Assembly: GCA_019637435.1 (NCBI GenBank) | Contig: JAHBVO010000001.1 | Coordinates: 1,054,001-1,118,000 of the forward strand | Reading direction: 5' to 3' | From: Candidatus Obscuribacterales bacterium | GTDB taxonomy: Bacteria; Cyanobacteriota; Vampirovibrionia; Obscuribacterales; Obscuribacteraceae | DNA length: 64,000 bases | Shown: positions 9,468-19,358 of the stretch, in pieces | How positions within the stretch are numbered: the first letter of the stretch is position 1 | How the letters are laid out: every line of letters begins with the position of its first letter | Program-made: the position numbers and the translations under genes | The notes under the pieces: generated by a model | The model's input: only the letters and a program-made list of their open reading frames with translations | The model's database searches: none | What the model was told of the DNA's origin: nothing

Positions 9468-12440
9468 ATGAGTTCGCCGGACAACACGAAACCAGATGAA
9501 GGTGAAGACCACGAAGAAACCCTAGCGGCTCGTGGCGACACGTCTGCGTCTGCCGGACCCAATTCTGTACAAAAACCGTCCCAGCCGGCTGCAGAAGCTG
9601 GCGCGCGGCGCCGAATCGAAGATATAGATTTCGTACCCAGGTTCTCCGAGGTTCGCAGTCGCCACGGCTCCGGCGATGATGACGAGCAAACAAAAATTTT
9701 GCCGAGCGAACAACCGAACATCGGAACTCAATCGGAAACGTCAGCATCTGTTCTTTCAGCGGCGGCGCTTGCAATTGAAATGACCGCGGCCAGCAGCTTT
9801 GACGCTCTGCCGGTCACTGAAGTAGGTGAAAACGCCAAGGGTTTTGGGGATATTTCCATTCCGGAATCCCGACCAGAAGTCTCTTCCAGTCACTTGAACC
9901 CAGAGTTTGGTTATCACAATGTGTCTGAACCCAAGGACGGACCGCGGCAGCCTCCTGCTCAACTTCCGCCTCCCCCAAAGGCAGTGACTCAGTATCAGAA
10001 CCATCTTATGGATCCCAGTACCAGTAAAGTCGATTCGTTGATCTCCCAGTCGGAGAACTTGGACTCAATCTGGGAGGTTCACGATCGGTCGGGGCAAGCT
10101 GGAACGGGGGAATCTCGGAATAGATCGGATCAGCCTTCGAATACAAACCAATCCGGTCGTCATGGGTCCAGCACCGTGGATGGTGGCACCGATTCGGGGA
10201 TGCATTTTTCACCTCACGGTTATGACGCATCCAGCATGTCGCCGCTTTCTCCGAAGCAAGAATTGCTAAATTTGCCGGATGACGCTGCGGCGAGTGGCAG
10301 AACGCCGCCCGCGAGCGGGCGTGCCTCCGGTTCGTTTCGGCCTGACCATCAACTTGCTCAAGCGCAGTATTTCGCCGAGATGCAAACTCCATTCGTCGAT
10401 GAAATTGGTTTGGCTCGCAAAAATCGATCTGCACAAATTAGAAGCTCTCTTTATTGGGTCGTAAAAGAAGCCCGTCTCGTAACTCATGGAGTATTTTCCG
10501 ACTATGAAACTCCTCGAGGACCTTCATACGCAGAGGCTAATGCCGCTGGCTCTCGTGAGAAACCAAACATTACTGCAAATAATCTTGCCTCGGCACATCA
10601 GCCGCCCAAAAACTCTCGTGAGCTGGCATCGCCGGCGGTGCCGCGAGATAATGCTGTCCAGTCCGATTTTGCTCCGCCCGTTCCCGGAGCACTGGCAAAA
10701 GGACCAGACTCTCCGCCTGTTCCTAAGCCGTCTCAGAGGCTGCTAACCCAGAACTCACTCGAGGCAGTTCGCAATGAAGCGCCGCCTGCAAAACTTCGAG
10801 CGGTTCCACACATAGCGGGTTCGGCCGATTATCTGGTCAACAGAGACGAGTCCCCCACCATCAGATTTCCGGAGGATGCCTGGGATCTGCAATCCGAGTC
10901 TCAAACCCACGCACAATCACCGACAAATGTTTCGCCGCAGAATCAAACAGCTGCTTCTGCCGCAGCAGCATCCGTTCCGCCAGCGCCAGCCTCAGCGTCA
11001 TCGGCTCCAGCAGAACCGGTTGCGCCATCGCCAGTGACATCAGCTCCAGCAAAATCAGTTCCAGCCGCGCCAGTTTCAGCTCCCTCTCCTCCAGAGGAGC
11101 GTAAGTTTGAACAGATCGCGATGCCGGAACCACAACATGAGCAGGCGATAACGGCAGATGGCGTGTATCTGCAGAACGCCCACGCTGAGCGCGCTCGCAA
11201 TCAGACCGAAACGGCAGACCGAATTCGTGACCAAGCCATCACCTCTGAGCGTGTTCGTGATCAGGGCACAACTGCTGAGCATGCACGCGAGCAGTCGACG
11301 ACTTCCGAGCGACGACTGCGAACGACCGATCAACACAAAACCGATCAGCGCAAGACTGACCAACGCACCACACGTGATGGCATGATCAAGGTTCCCCTAT
11401 TAGGTTTTGTAAAAAAGGATGATTTGAAAAGGCAGGCGATCACAATCGGCTCTGTTGTTGTTTTATGCCTTGCCAGCGCCGCACTGATGTACGACACGAT
11501 CAATTCGAATCGTAAGCAGACGGAGACCGCGGTCGAGAAATCGGAAACGCCATCGCCGGATGTCGAAAATCAAACTCGATCGGAAATTCCGGCACCGACT
11601 GGAAAGACGACAGCCAAGTTTGACGATGCTCCGGAGCCTGCCGCGAAAGAGCCTGCTCTGGAAGCCGAACTAGCGAAGGCGTTTAAATTAGAGCAACAGC
11701 TTAACTATATCGATTCGATGAACACGTTCGATAAAGTTATCGAGCGAGACAAAGGCAAAAATCCAAAATCTTTGCACGGGCGCGGACGAGTGTTGACGAA
11801 ACTGCGGCTGTACGATCGGGCGCTGGATGACCTCGAGAGCGCGGATAAACTTGATCCACACAATATCAACATATTGATAGATCTCGCTGCCGTGAAATAT
11901 TTGCTCGGCGATTATTCTGATTCTGCGAAAGACTACGAGAAGATCTTGGCCGAGCATCCTAAAGATGCAGATGCGCTTTATGGGCGCGGTATTAGCTACG
12001 CGGGTATGGGGAAGAGCAAAGAGGCGATAGCTGACTTCGAGGACGTGATTAAGCTCAAACCTCGCTACGATAAAGCATACCGCCAGATGTGCACGGCCTA
12101 CCTCGCTCTCAATCAATCAGACAAAGCAGAGTCCACAATTACCGCGGCGATGAACTCGTGTGGCGCCGATGCTGATCTCTACTTTTCTCGCGCGCTGTCG
12201 CGCTATCAATCAGGTCGAAAAGATTCGGCGCTTGAGGACTACAACGAAGCGATTCGCTTGAGCCCCGATCGCAAAGAGTACTATAACGATCGCGGTTTTG
12301 TGCAAATGGATCTCGGTAAGTTCGAGGATGCGCGCAAAGACTTCAATCACGCTCTCGAGATTGATCCAAAGTATAAATTAGCTTCCGACAATTTGCGCCG
12401 GCTGCGGAAGCTTGAAAAGTCGGACAAGTCTATACGTTGA
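9468..12440 (+). CDS. Large membrane TPR protein with disordered, repetitive cytosolic region
   Basis: A 990-residue protein in three parts. Residues 1-640 are low-complexity, rich in Ser, Pro, Ala, Gln and charged residues, and likely disordered. They include an Ala/Pro tract near 490-545 and an approximate ten-residue repeat at about 565-635 (units such as SERVRDQGTT and AEHAREQSTT). A membrane segment lies near 658-676 (AITIGSVVVLCLASAALMYD). The last 260 residues are TPR units (for example DADALYGRGISYAGMGKSKE). The topology suggests the TPR part lies outside the cytoplasm. It converges on a kinase-TPR gene with only 3 bp between the stops. I cannot assign a function. Confidence 0.82.
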   Translation: MSSPDNTKPDEGEDHEETLAARGDTSASAGPNSVQKPSQPAAEAGARRRIEDIDFVPRFSEVRSRHGSGDDDEQTKILPSEQPNIGTQSETSASVLSAAALAIEMTAASSFDALPVTEVGENAKGFGDISIPESRPEVSSSHLNPEFGYHNVSEPKDGPRQPPAQLPPPPKAVTQYQNHLMDPSTSKVDSLISQSENLDSIWEVHDRSGQAGTGESRNRSDQPSNTNQSGRHGSSTVDGGTDSGMHFSPHGYDASSMSPLSPKQELLNLPDDAAASGRTPPASGRASGSFRPDHQLAQAQYFAEMQTPFVDEIGLARKNRSAQIRSSLYWVVKEARLVTHGVFSDYETPRGPSYAEANAAGSREKPNITANNLASAHQPPKNSRELASPAVPRDNAVQSDFAPPVPGALAKGPDSPPVPKPSQRLLTQNSLEAVRNEAPPAKLRAVPHIAGSADYLVNRDESPTIRFPEDAWDLQSESQTHAQSPTNVSPQNQTAASAAAASVPPAPASASSAPAEPVAPSPVTSAPAKSVPAAPVSAPSPPEERKFEQIAMPEPQHEQAITADGVYLQNAHAERARNQTETADRIRDQAITSERVRDQGTTAEHAREQSTTSERRLRTTDQHKTDQRKTDQRTTRDGMIKVPLLGFVKKDDLKRQAITIGSVVVLCLASAALMYDTINSNRKQTETAVEKSETPSPDVENQTRSEIPAPTGKTTAKFDDAPEPAAKEPALEAELAKAFKLEQQLNYIDSMNTFDKVIERDKGKNPKSLHGRGRVLTKLRLYDRALDDLESADKLDPHNINILIDLAAVKYLLGDYSDSAKDYEKILAEHPKDADALYGRGISYAGMGKSKEAIADFEDVIKLKPRYDKAYRQMCTAYLALNQSDKAESTITAAMNSCGADADLYFSRALSRYQSGRKDSALEDYNEAIRLSPDRKEYYNDRGFVQMDLGKFEDARKDFNHALEIDPKYKLASDNLRRLRKLEKSDKSIR

Positions 12441-12443
12441 CTG

Positions 12444-14876
12444 TTAGCGGCGTTTTTTGACGCGCGCTTTTAACCCATCGTAACCGCTCTGCCATTCGCG
12501 CAATTTCAATGCTACGTCGACATCGGATTTTTTCGCAGTAGCGATAGCTTGTTTAAACGTCGCGTCGGCTTTGGCAAAGTTTTTCTGATTGAGGTAAACA
12601 TAAGCCATGTTCCTTTCGACTTGAGCGATTTGCAAAGGCTTGCCTTGCTGTTGCCGGATGGTGAGCGCTTTTTCGAGTTCCGCCAGTGCCTTGTCGTAAT
12701 CGTCTTTCAGATAGTAGAGGATTCCGATTCGCTGATAACTCTGAGCGAGCGCTGGGTGCGTTTTGCTTTTTACGTTTGTGATACGAAGCTGCATCGCGCG
12801 GAAATAACTTTGCTCGGCTTGCGCATAATTCTTTTCGCCGCCCTTCATGCTGCCGGCAAGCATAATGTATGCGTCTCCAAGTTGGTCCATGCGGAGCGCG
12901 AGATCCAGTTGGCGAACGCTGGTATCTGTTTCAGCAATTTGAACGGCTTGCTTCATTTTGGCCTGAGCTGCAGCAAGGTTGCCATCGCTCAATTCCAGTA
13001 AGCCCAGACGCGATAGCGCCCGCATCAATTCGTTGCCGGAGTCTTTGGCCGACTGGAAGTACGTCAGCGCTGCGTTCAGTAGCTTGCGCGCCTTCTCATT
13101 GTCAGCGGAATCATTGTTTTGCATCAAAAGCGCCGCTCTATCGAGATAGGCTTTGCCCTGCATGGTTGATGTTACCGGACCGCCTTTGCCATCGACTTTC
13201 GCTAGAGCCTCGAGCTGCCGGATGAATGCCTCCGCTTCGGTGTCTTCGCCGGCTCCAATGCAGGCGTTGACCATGTAGTGAAGTGCATTTGCAAGCTTTT
13301 CGGGGGCAACTTTGTTTTTCTCTCCGATGCGAATCGCTGCTGTCAAAATGTCTTGCGCTTCGTCATAATCTCCGAGCTCATACTCGTCAATACCCTGGTC
13401 TAGTTTGGCTTGATAAGGATCCGTGCTTTCCGGCGGCTGGCTCGGGCTCGTCGTGTCAGGAGTAGTGGTTGTTCTTGTTTCAGTGTCATTCTTATCCCCG
13501 CCGCCCTTCGTCATATTTGAGAGCACTGGAACGAGAACCACGAGCGCAAGCAGTATCGCCCCAGCAACTAGAGCCCGTTTGTCTTTCATCAAACCGCCGG
13601 AAGTTGCTCCGTTTGTTGATTCCGAAGTTGACGGCGTCTGCTCGCTGACCGACGCGATTGTTTCGCGAGCAATCGGGTCTGGATTTGTAGTTTCCAGCGC
13701 TGGATTAGGGACGGTACCACCTGTGGTGTCGGGTGTCTGCGGCAGCGAGCCTGATGACACGTCTTGCTGCGTCGGCAGAGAGCCAGTGAGACTGGCAGTC
13801 TTCATGACCGATTCAACAGTCGTCGTCGTGACGGAGGCTCCGATTGTAGCAGCGAGCGCTTCCTTCATTTCAACCATCGATTGGTAGCGTTCGTTGGGAT
13901 CTTTATTCAAACTCTTTTGAACGATTACCTCGAATTCCTCAGGAATACCTGCCTCCGGAGCGATATCGTTCAATCGTGGAGCCGGTTCATTCACGTGCTT
14001 GTACAAGCATTCGACAAGATCCTGACCGAAGAATGCCGGTTGACCCGTGAGTGTTCTGAACAAAACACAGCCGAGAGAATAAATGTCCGACCTCGCATCC
14101 AGAGTTTTTCCGCGACACTGCTCCGGACTCATGTAGAGCGGGCTACCGAAAACCTCTCCGGTGCGAGTGAGTTGATTCGCGTTCTCATTTTCTTCGGAAA
14201 CGACCTTGGCGATTCCGAAGTCGAGAATCTTCACGAAGTCCGCCTGATCTTCGAACTCGGTGAGCATGATGTTGCTGGGCTTGATGTCACGGTGAATCAC
14301 ACCGTTTTTATGAGCGTGCGCGAGCGCCGAGCAAACTTGCATGAAGATCGCTGCTGCTCGCTGCCATGGCACACTTTGATTCTGTTCCAGAACCTCGCCC
14401 AGCGTCTGACCTTCCAGATAGTCTGTTACAAGGTAAGGTTGCCCTTGAGTCGAAATCCCGAAGTCGAAGACAGTAAGGATGTTCGGGTGATTGAGGCAGC
14501 TCAGCGCCTCAGCTTCCTTTTTAAACCGCATTACGGTTCCCGCGTCCGGAAGCATATTGGGGTGCAGCATTTTGACCGCGACGATCCGCTTCATCAGAGT
14601 GTGTCTGGCTTTGTAGACCAGACCCATCGCGCCGCCGCCAATTACAGCTAGAATCTCATATTTCTCGCCAATCGTACTGCCAATAGATGCTTCCATCGTC
14701 AGCGGCGTCAGAGTGGTGCCGTCGTTGGGGCACGTCAACTCGTCGCCGGCAAACTCCTGCTTGCAAGCTATGCAGACCTTTTTCTTCGGGGTCGTATCGT
14801 CCAGATTGGTTGAGACCAAAAGCTTTTCTCCTTCCCTCATATTGTAAATCAGACCCCCACCAATTGAGTGATTCAT
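12444..14876 (-). CDS. Zinc-ribbon Ser/Thr kinase with extracytoplasmic TPR domain
   Basis: An 810-residue Hanks-type kinase. Residues 33-58 look like a small zinc ribbon (CIAC, then TCPNDG). The kinase domain covers about 73-335, with IGGGAMGLVY, Lys102 (AVKML), HRDIKPSN, DFG and SPLYMSPEQ. A Ser/Thr/Pro-rich linker leads to one membrane segment near 434-453 (GAILLALVVLVPVLSNM). The last 320 residues are TPR units ending in a basic tail, so TPRs would sense or bind something outside while the kinase signals inside. ATG at 14876 and the internal ATG at 14840 are both possible starts; only the second has a G-rich stretch upstream. Confidence 0.92.
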   Translation of the reverse strand: MNHSIGGGLIYNMREGEKLLVSTNLDDTTPKKKVCIACKQEFAGDELTCPNDGTTLTPLTMEASIGSTIGEKYEILAVIGGGAMGLVYKARHTLMKRIVAVKMLHPNMLPDAGTVMRFKKEAEALSCLNHPNILTVFDFGISTQGQPYLVTDYLEGQTLGEVLEQNQSVPWQRAAAIFMQVCSALAHAHKNGVIHRDIKPSNIMLTEFEDQADFVKILDFGIAKVVSEENENANQLTRTGEVFGSPLYMSPEQCRGKTLDARSDIYSLGCVLFRTLTGQPAFFGQDLVECLYKHVNEPAPRLNDIAPEAGIPEEFEVIVQKSLNKDPNERYQSMVEMKEALAATIGASVTTTTVESVMKTASLTGSLPTQQDVSSGSLPQTPDTTGGTVPNPALETTNPDPIARETIASVSEQTPSTSESTNGATSGGLMKDKRALVAGAILLALVVLVPVLSNMTKGGGDKNDTETRTTTTPDTTSPSQPPESTDPYQAKLDQGIDEYELGDYDEAQDILTAAIRIGEKNKVAPEKLANALHYMVNACIGAGEDTEAEAFIRQLEALAKVDGKGGPVTSTMQGKAYLDRAALLMQNNDSADNEKARKLLNAALTYFQSAKDSGNELMRALSRLGLLELSDGNLAAAQAKMKQAVQIAETDTSVRQLDLALRMDQLGDAYIMLAGSMKGGEKNYAQAEQSYFRAMQLRITNVKSKTHPALAQSYQRIGILYYLKDDYDKALAELEKALTIRQQQGKPLQIAQVERNMAYVYLNQKNFAKADATFKQAIATAKKSDVDVALKLREWQSGYDGLKARVKKRR

Positions 14877-15379
14877 CAGGTTTGTACCGAAGCCCGCGGA
14901 TAGTTGAAAAGCGATGGAATGCTTATCCAGTTGCCGAAAGGCTGGGAACAGCTCTCATAAAGAATCTTTTCGAGTTGAAAGATGAAACATTTAGAACCCT
15001 CGAAGTGAGGCCGTCAGATCGATATCCAGGAGGGTGATGTCATGCGATGATCAATTTACAACTTCGCGCACTCGGTCCTTCCAGAGTCTGTTTTGTTTCA
15101 AAACAGTTGCAGTCGGATCGCACCGTATATAGTACCGGTGCGCTATCCGTTTTGTTCAACATTGAGTCACCGTATATGGTGCTCTTCACAATAATTCATT
15201 GCGAACAGTTAATTAACTGTTCGTCCTCAGACTTCCGGTTTCGCTGTTGCACGTGCAGAATAGAGAGAGTCGTCTCGTCATCGAAGCAGCAGTCTCAAAC
15301 GGCATCTCCGGCTGCGCAGGCAATTGAAACGGTCTAGCGGAATCTCCATCTCCGTCTGTTCGACGTTGGAAAATTACAG
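14877..15379. other. 503-bp divergent intergenic region with operator-like repeats
   Basis: This gap lies between the leftward kinase gene and the rightward hydrolase gene. I see no convincing gene. The right half holds a perfect palindrome and two copies of caccgtatat, described separately. An aggaggg at about 15029 is followed by only a 31-codon ORF with no recognisable product. Confidence 0.5.
15202..15223 (+). promoter_or_regulatory. Perfect 22-bp palindrome, candidate operator
   Basis: The 11-bp half site cgaacagttaa is followed immediately by its exact reverse complement. It lies about 157 bp before the ATG of the alpha/beta hydrolase gene. Two copies of caccgtatat (15121-15130 and 15168-15177, 47 bp apart), each part of an imperfect palindrome flanked by ggtg, lie just upstream. 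Such spaced inverted repeats are typical binding sites of dimeric repressors of the TetR or MarR kind. No regulator gene of that kind lies next to it, so the partner is unknown. Confidence 0.5.
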
Positions 15380-16219
15380 ATGAAAAACATAACCAGAAAG
15401 CGCATTAAGTTGGGCATTTTCTTTCTTGTCGCTTTGTATATAGGGCTGAATCCACTTGGTTTTTATTCTCGATTCGAATTTCTGCCTGAGGAATACAATG
15501 CCACGAAATACGCTGTGGCTGACAAAATTCCGCATGAGGATGTCTACATTCCTGTTTCTAATGGAAAGAAAATCCATGCGTGGTATTTCCCAGTTCCTGA
15601 TTCTAAACACACGATAATCGTCCACCATGGTCAAGCGCACAACATTGCGTTTTTCTTTCCTGTGGCTCAGTTGTTCCACAATTGCGGTGCATCGGTACTT
15701 TCCTACGATTATGAGGGTTACGGTCGGAGTGATGGACCCACGGCTCATGAAGCGCTTCGCCGCGACTCGGAGGCTGCGCACAAATTTATCCGGGATGTGA
15801 AAAAAGTTCCGGAGAACCAAATTGTTCACTGTGGTATTTCAATGGGGACGGGGGCTGCTTGCGATGTGGCCGCTCGACAGAAGTGCGCTGGAGTTTTCCT
15901 CTGCAGTCCTTACTGGTCCACCACGGCAATCGCGAATAGCTTCGTCCCGATCTCCCGCTTGTATCCACGCTTCGCATTTCCCCAGCCGGACTTTGGTGCT
16001 GCTGATCTTGTGACGAAGAATGTTCCAATCATGATTGTCCATGGCGACAACGACCCAATTATTCCGCTTTGGCAGGCGCAAAAAATTTACGACCTGGCAG
16101 TCGGTCCGAAAGAACTGTTCATCGTTAAGAATGGCTTCCACGTTGGCAGTTTAGCTCCTGGAATTGAGGAGTTCTGTACGAATTGGCTCAATAGTTTGCC
16201 GACCGAGCTGAAGTACTAA
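15380..16219 (+). CDS. Alpha/beta hydrolase, membrane anchored
   Basis: A 279-residue serine hydrolase related to the YfhR/ABHD17-like group. An N-terminal membrane segment lies at about 10-28. The fold shows the oxyanion-region motif VHHGQAHN, the nucleophile elbow GISMGTG with Ser154, acidic residues in VHGDNDPIIP (Asp223/Asp225), and His254 in NGFHVG. This completes a catalytic triad. Substrates of this group are acyl or thioester compounds, but nothing here fixes which. The gene is probably monocistronic and has an operator-like palindrome upstream. Confidence 0.9.
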   Translation: MKNITRKRIKLGIFFLVALYIGLNPLGFYSRFEFLPEEYNATKYAVADKIPHEDVYIPVSNGKKIHAWYFPVPDSKHTIIVHHGQAHNIAFFFPVAQLFHNCGASVLSYDYEGYGRSDGPTAHEALRRDSEAAHKFIRDVKKVPENQIVHCGISMGTGAACDVAARQKCAGVFLCSPYWSTTAIANSFVPISRLYPRFAFPQPDFGAADLVTKNVPIMIVHGDNDPIIPLWQAQKIYDLAVGPKELFIVKNGFHVGSLAPGIEEFCTNWLNSLPTELKY

Positions 16220-16371
16220 CGTTGTTTGTTTGGGTCGAAACAGTTGAAGCGCAAGGGGGGGTTATCGCGCAGCCTGGAAAAAAATCACCCCGGGGTGGTG
16301 TCGCTTTGTCGGCGCAAACTTGTTAGGATGGTATTTCCGCCTGTGGGGTATTTACGAGGCTCTACGCACCG

Positions 16372-18783
16372 ATGTCGGATTTCGTTCCTAAAACTGAAAT
16401 GGAGCGAATCTTCGTCCAGACCGTGGGATGGGATGCGCTTAGACTCTGGCGTCGGCTGATCTCCAATGCAGAACGGGAGAATTGGTCGCACGTTGCCGCT
16501 ATGACCCTCAGTCTCACCTTCGTCTATCTTCAACAATCTGCGACCCCGACATTCAGCGCTCATCGTCGGAGTCGTCTGGAAGAAGATGCGCTCGGAACTA
16601 TCGAGTACATGGATACTGTCCTGGGCAAGTTGTCCATGGAAGAGCAGCACAGCTATTTTCGTCTGAGTCATCTTGCATTGACGCTACTTGCGGAAACAGA
16701 CGCGACTTTTCACAACGCTCCTGTCTCTTGTATTTTGCATTTCATGCATGAGGTCTTTGTTCAGGAGAGCCGCCCGAAATCGGATCAGTTGGAGCAGGCA
16801 CTCCTTCTGCAGCGATTGTACGCATGCGAATCGTGGCGCGAGCAGTTCTTAAACGAGGAGCTGCCTGTTTGTATAAAGGTCACAGAGACAAAGAAGTTTG
16901 AACTCCCCGACCTGGAGCTGGAAAAGGCGGAAAGAACTCGACAGGCTAGAATTGAAAGTCCTCCCAATGTGCCAATGCCCTGTTATGAGTTTATTCCGGA
17001 GCTCGGAATTTACGTCGAAGTTTTCGGAGACAAATTTGTCTTCGAAACTGACGCTCGTTTGAAACATCACGAAAGTTGGCGTCTGAGAATCGTAAAAATC
17101 CACGAGGACGGTGAGGCTCATCGAAGCGGATGGCGCGTCGGGGACGTGATCTTATCGGTTAACAGTTTTCCTATAACGTCAATTGACGAGTTGAGAACGT
17201 CGTATTCCAATCTGCTGCCTGGGGAAGTGGTGGCAGTAAAAATCAAACGCAACAATGAGATCAAATCTTATCGCGTCAGCCTGAAGAAAACTTCGTCCAT
17301 GCGCCAACACAAGAGAGCGGATTCAAATAGGCGCCATGAGCTTATTACGGCAGGACATTCTCGACAATTTGAATCTCTAAATTCGAAACTTGATGAATGC
17401 ACTACCAGATACGGTATCAACTCGGACCAAGCGACTCATGCGCTAGTTTCACTGGCAAGCTTTGTCGGGCGGACGAGAATATTTGGTGTCAACATCTACC
17501 TTTACGAGCTCGTCGGTATTTTGGAAAACCACGAAATCTTTGTTTCCGCATTCGACCTTCGCCGAGTTTACTACTTGAGTCGTGATATCCAGGCTGAACC
17601 TGGACTTCTCGATTTATCGAGGAAGCTGCAGACGCTCGTATTTGAGCGCCGGATTGCGGACTTTGGGCGGGACATGGGGATGGCTATTCCTCTAGCTCGG
17701 CTGGTTCGGATCTGGAGTACTACGAACCGGTTAAAAGACGGCTCCGACCTGTGCAAGTCCCTTCAAGAGTGGGCCCGTATATCACTTCCAGCTGACGACC
17801 TTATCTTCAGAAAAATTGAATCTGCTGCCAGTTTCGTCAAACAGCTGCAAATGCGAAGTATTACCGCCGCAGAGGTAGAACTTCCTCGACAGCAAGTTAG
17901 CGACAATGAAACTGTCGGCGAGGGCTCAATGAGTTTGGCTTCCGTGAAAGAGTCCGTTGTGGAACCAGTTGTGGAGCCCGATGATGAGTGGAAGGAAACA
18001 GATGAGTTTATCTCTATGATGGCGCTTGTTGCACTGGACCACAAGTACAATCAGCGGGAGCAACAATCCGATCAGGTGTTGCAAGAACTTCTTGCCTATT
18101 ATGCGGAATGCGAGGGCGAGGATGCTCGACGAGTTGGAGAAATGCTCTGGGCCTTGATGGAAACCGATTTGCGTGAGAGCAAAAGTTTTCGAGAAGGTTT
18201 GATCGAGTTGAGCATGAGGAGAGCAATCAACCGGCATCGGCGAATCAGGCTTTATGCTCACGTTAAGAGACTGGTCTATCTTCAACGAGCGAAAGACAAA
18301 GTCGATGCAACTCTGAGATTTATCTGGGAGGACTGTCGATCTATATCTCCGTCATTTGCGACCTTGGTGTACGAGCAATTTCTGCACTTCGCCGTTAAGG
18401 ATCGCAAGCAGTATGTGACTCCAACATCTAGCAAGGATGAGCTTGAAGCGGCCGAGCTTGAATTTCTCAACATCTTTTCCCCGAACCGGCCTCTTTCTCA
18501 AGCTAGTTTGCAATTTGGCAATGAGTTGGGAGAACAGCTTAGCGAGTGCTTTATCTCTGCAAAACGACCAGCTGAGGCGATCGATATTCTTCGAACTCTG
18601 TTGGCTCAACCTCGACAGACGCGAGAGAATGTTACGCTGCTGCTGACACGGTTGGCTCATGCCCATGTCGCCGATGGCAACGTTTTCGAAGCGACTGCTG
18701 TTCTTTACTTGGCCTTTAATATTCCTGATGCGGATGATTACTTCGACCCGGAGTCGGAACCGGAAGTGTTAGAAAGTGCGTAG
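16372..18783 (+). CDS. Large cytosolic protein with one PDZ domain, unknown
   Basis: An 803-residue protein without signal peptide or membrane segment. The only recognisable domain is a PDZ at about 240-305 (GEAHRSGWRVGDVILSVNSF, then LPGEVVAVKIKRNNEIKSYRV). The regions around it (20-200 and 330-800) look alpha-helical and repeat-like, rich in Leu, Ala and Glu, and may be degenerate TPR-type solenoids. The last 100 residues resemble TPR helices (AKRPAEAIDILRTLLAQPR, then THVADGNVFEATA-like spacing). PDZ domains usually occur on exported proteases, so a cytosolic PDZ on a helical scaffold is unusual. No enzyme motif was found. Confidence 0.8.
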   Translation: MSDFVPKTEMERIFVQTVGWDALRLWRRLISNAERENWSHVAAMTLSLTFVYLQQSATPTFSAHRRSRLEEDALGTIEYMDTVLGKLSMEEQHSYFRLSHLALTLLAETDATFHNAPVSCILHFMHEVFVQESRPKSDQLEQALLLQRLYACESWREQFLNEELPVCIKVTETKKFELPDLELEKAERTRQARIESPPNVPMPCYEFIPELGIYVEVFGDKFVFETDARLKHHESWRLRIVKIHEDGEAHRSGWRVGDVILSVNSFPITSIDELRTSYSNLLPGEVVAVKIKRNNEIKSYRVSLKKTSSMRQHKRADSNRRHELITAGHSRQFESLNSKLDECTTRYGINSDQATHALVSLASFVGRTRIFGVNIYLYELVGILENHEIFVSAFDLRRVYYLSRDIQAEPGLLDLSRKLQTLVFERRIADFGRDMGMAIPLARLVRIWSTTNRLKDGSDLCKSLQEWARISLPADDLIFRKIESAASFVKQLQMRSITAAEVELPRQQVSDNETVGEGSMSLASVKESVVEPVVEPDDEWKETDEFISMMALVALDHKYNQREQQSDQVLQELLAYYAECEGEDARRVGEMLWALMETDLRESKSFREGLIELSMRRAINRHRRIRLYAHVKRLVYLQRAKDKVDATLRFIWEDCRSISPSFATLVYEQFLHFAVKDRKQYVTPTSSKDELEAAELEFLNIFSPNRPLSQASLQFGNELGEQLSECFISAKRPAEAIDILRTLLAQPRQTRENVTLLLTRLAHAHVADGNVFEATAVLYLAFNIPDADDYFDPESEPEVLESA

Positions 18784-18806
18784 GATAGGATTGGGAATGC
18801 CCGTCG

Positions 18807-19355
18807 CTAACGCCAGACGATTGAGTCAAGTGCATCATTGAATGTTGGCTTGTAATGCTCGAATTCATCTCTGGTGGTGGCCTGCAGGAAGAACTCCTCG
18901 ACCATTTTTCCTTCAGACCCAGCCTGGTAAAACATACCCGAGTAGACGCGGTTGTTTTTAAACTTACCCTCGACCCGTAACACGAGCCGTCCTGCTACAG
19001 TGCGCACTGCCAGCGCAGTTAGCTCGAAATTCGGACCTTCTAAACTATCTAGAGGATTGGTGTTGGTGTATTGGTTATCGCCGGTGGTGGCCATTCCCAT
19101 CACCGTCCGCAGTGCCAAAACTTCTTCGAGGTCGAAGTCGTTTTTCTCTCCCTGTTTGAGAACATATGAAAAAACTTTTCTCGATGCTTCGTCCAGTGGT
19201 ACGCCGCGATAAGAGATGTTTATCTCTACATTATGCGCGCCTGCCGGTTGAAATATCCGTTCCCATCTCACGCCGAGAGCCGCCCCACTCCGGCGTTCTT
19301 GCCAGTCGTCGGGCAGGGTGAACTGTTTGATCGCGCCGATGTTTTCCAGTTTCAT
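18807..19355 (-). CDS. Unknown 182-residue protein, partner of the LRR gene
   Basis: I do not recognise this protein. It is soluble, with alternating beta-like segments (ELTALAVRTVAGRLVLRVEG, then YSGMFYQAG) and a helical C-terminus, and no signal peptide. Its ATG lies 3 bp after the stop of the leucine-rich-repeat gene, so the two are co-transcribed and probably act together. Trp at the second-last position and the beta-rich core might suggest a small binding domain, but this is a guess. Confidence 0.75.
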   Translation of the reverse strand: MKLENIGAIKQFTLPDDWQERRSGAALGVRWERIFQPAGAHNVEINISYRGVPLDEASRKVFSYVLKQGEKNDFDLEEVLALRTVMGMATTGDNQYTNTNPLDSLEGPNFELTALAVRTVAGRLVLRVEGKFKNNRVYSGMFYQAGSEGKMVEEFFLQATTRDEFEHYKPTFNDALDSIVWR

Positions 19356-19358
19356 CTA

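Noticed and set aside
15035..15337. Short ORFs after aggaggg at 15029 in the hydrolase upstream region
   Set aside because: The best is 31 codons and the longer frame is unusual in composition; neither has recognisable content.
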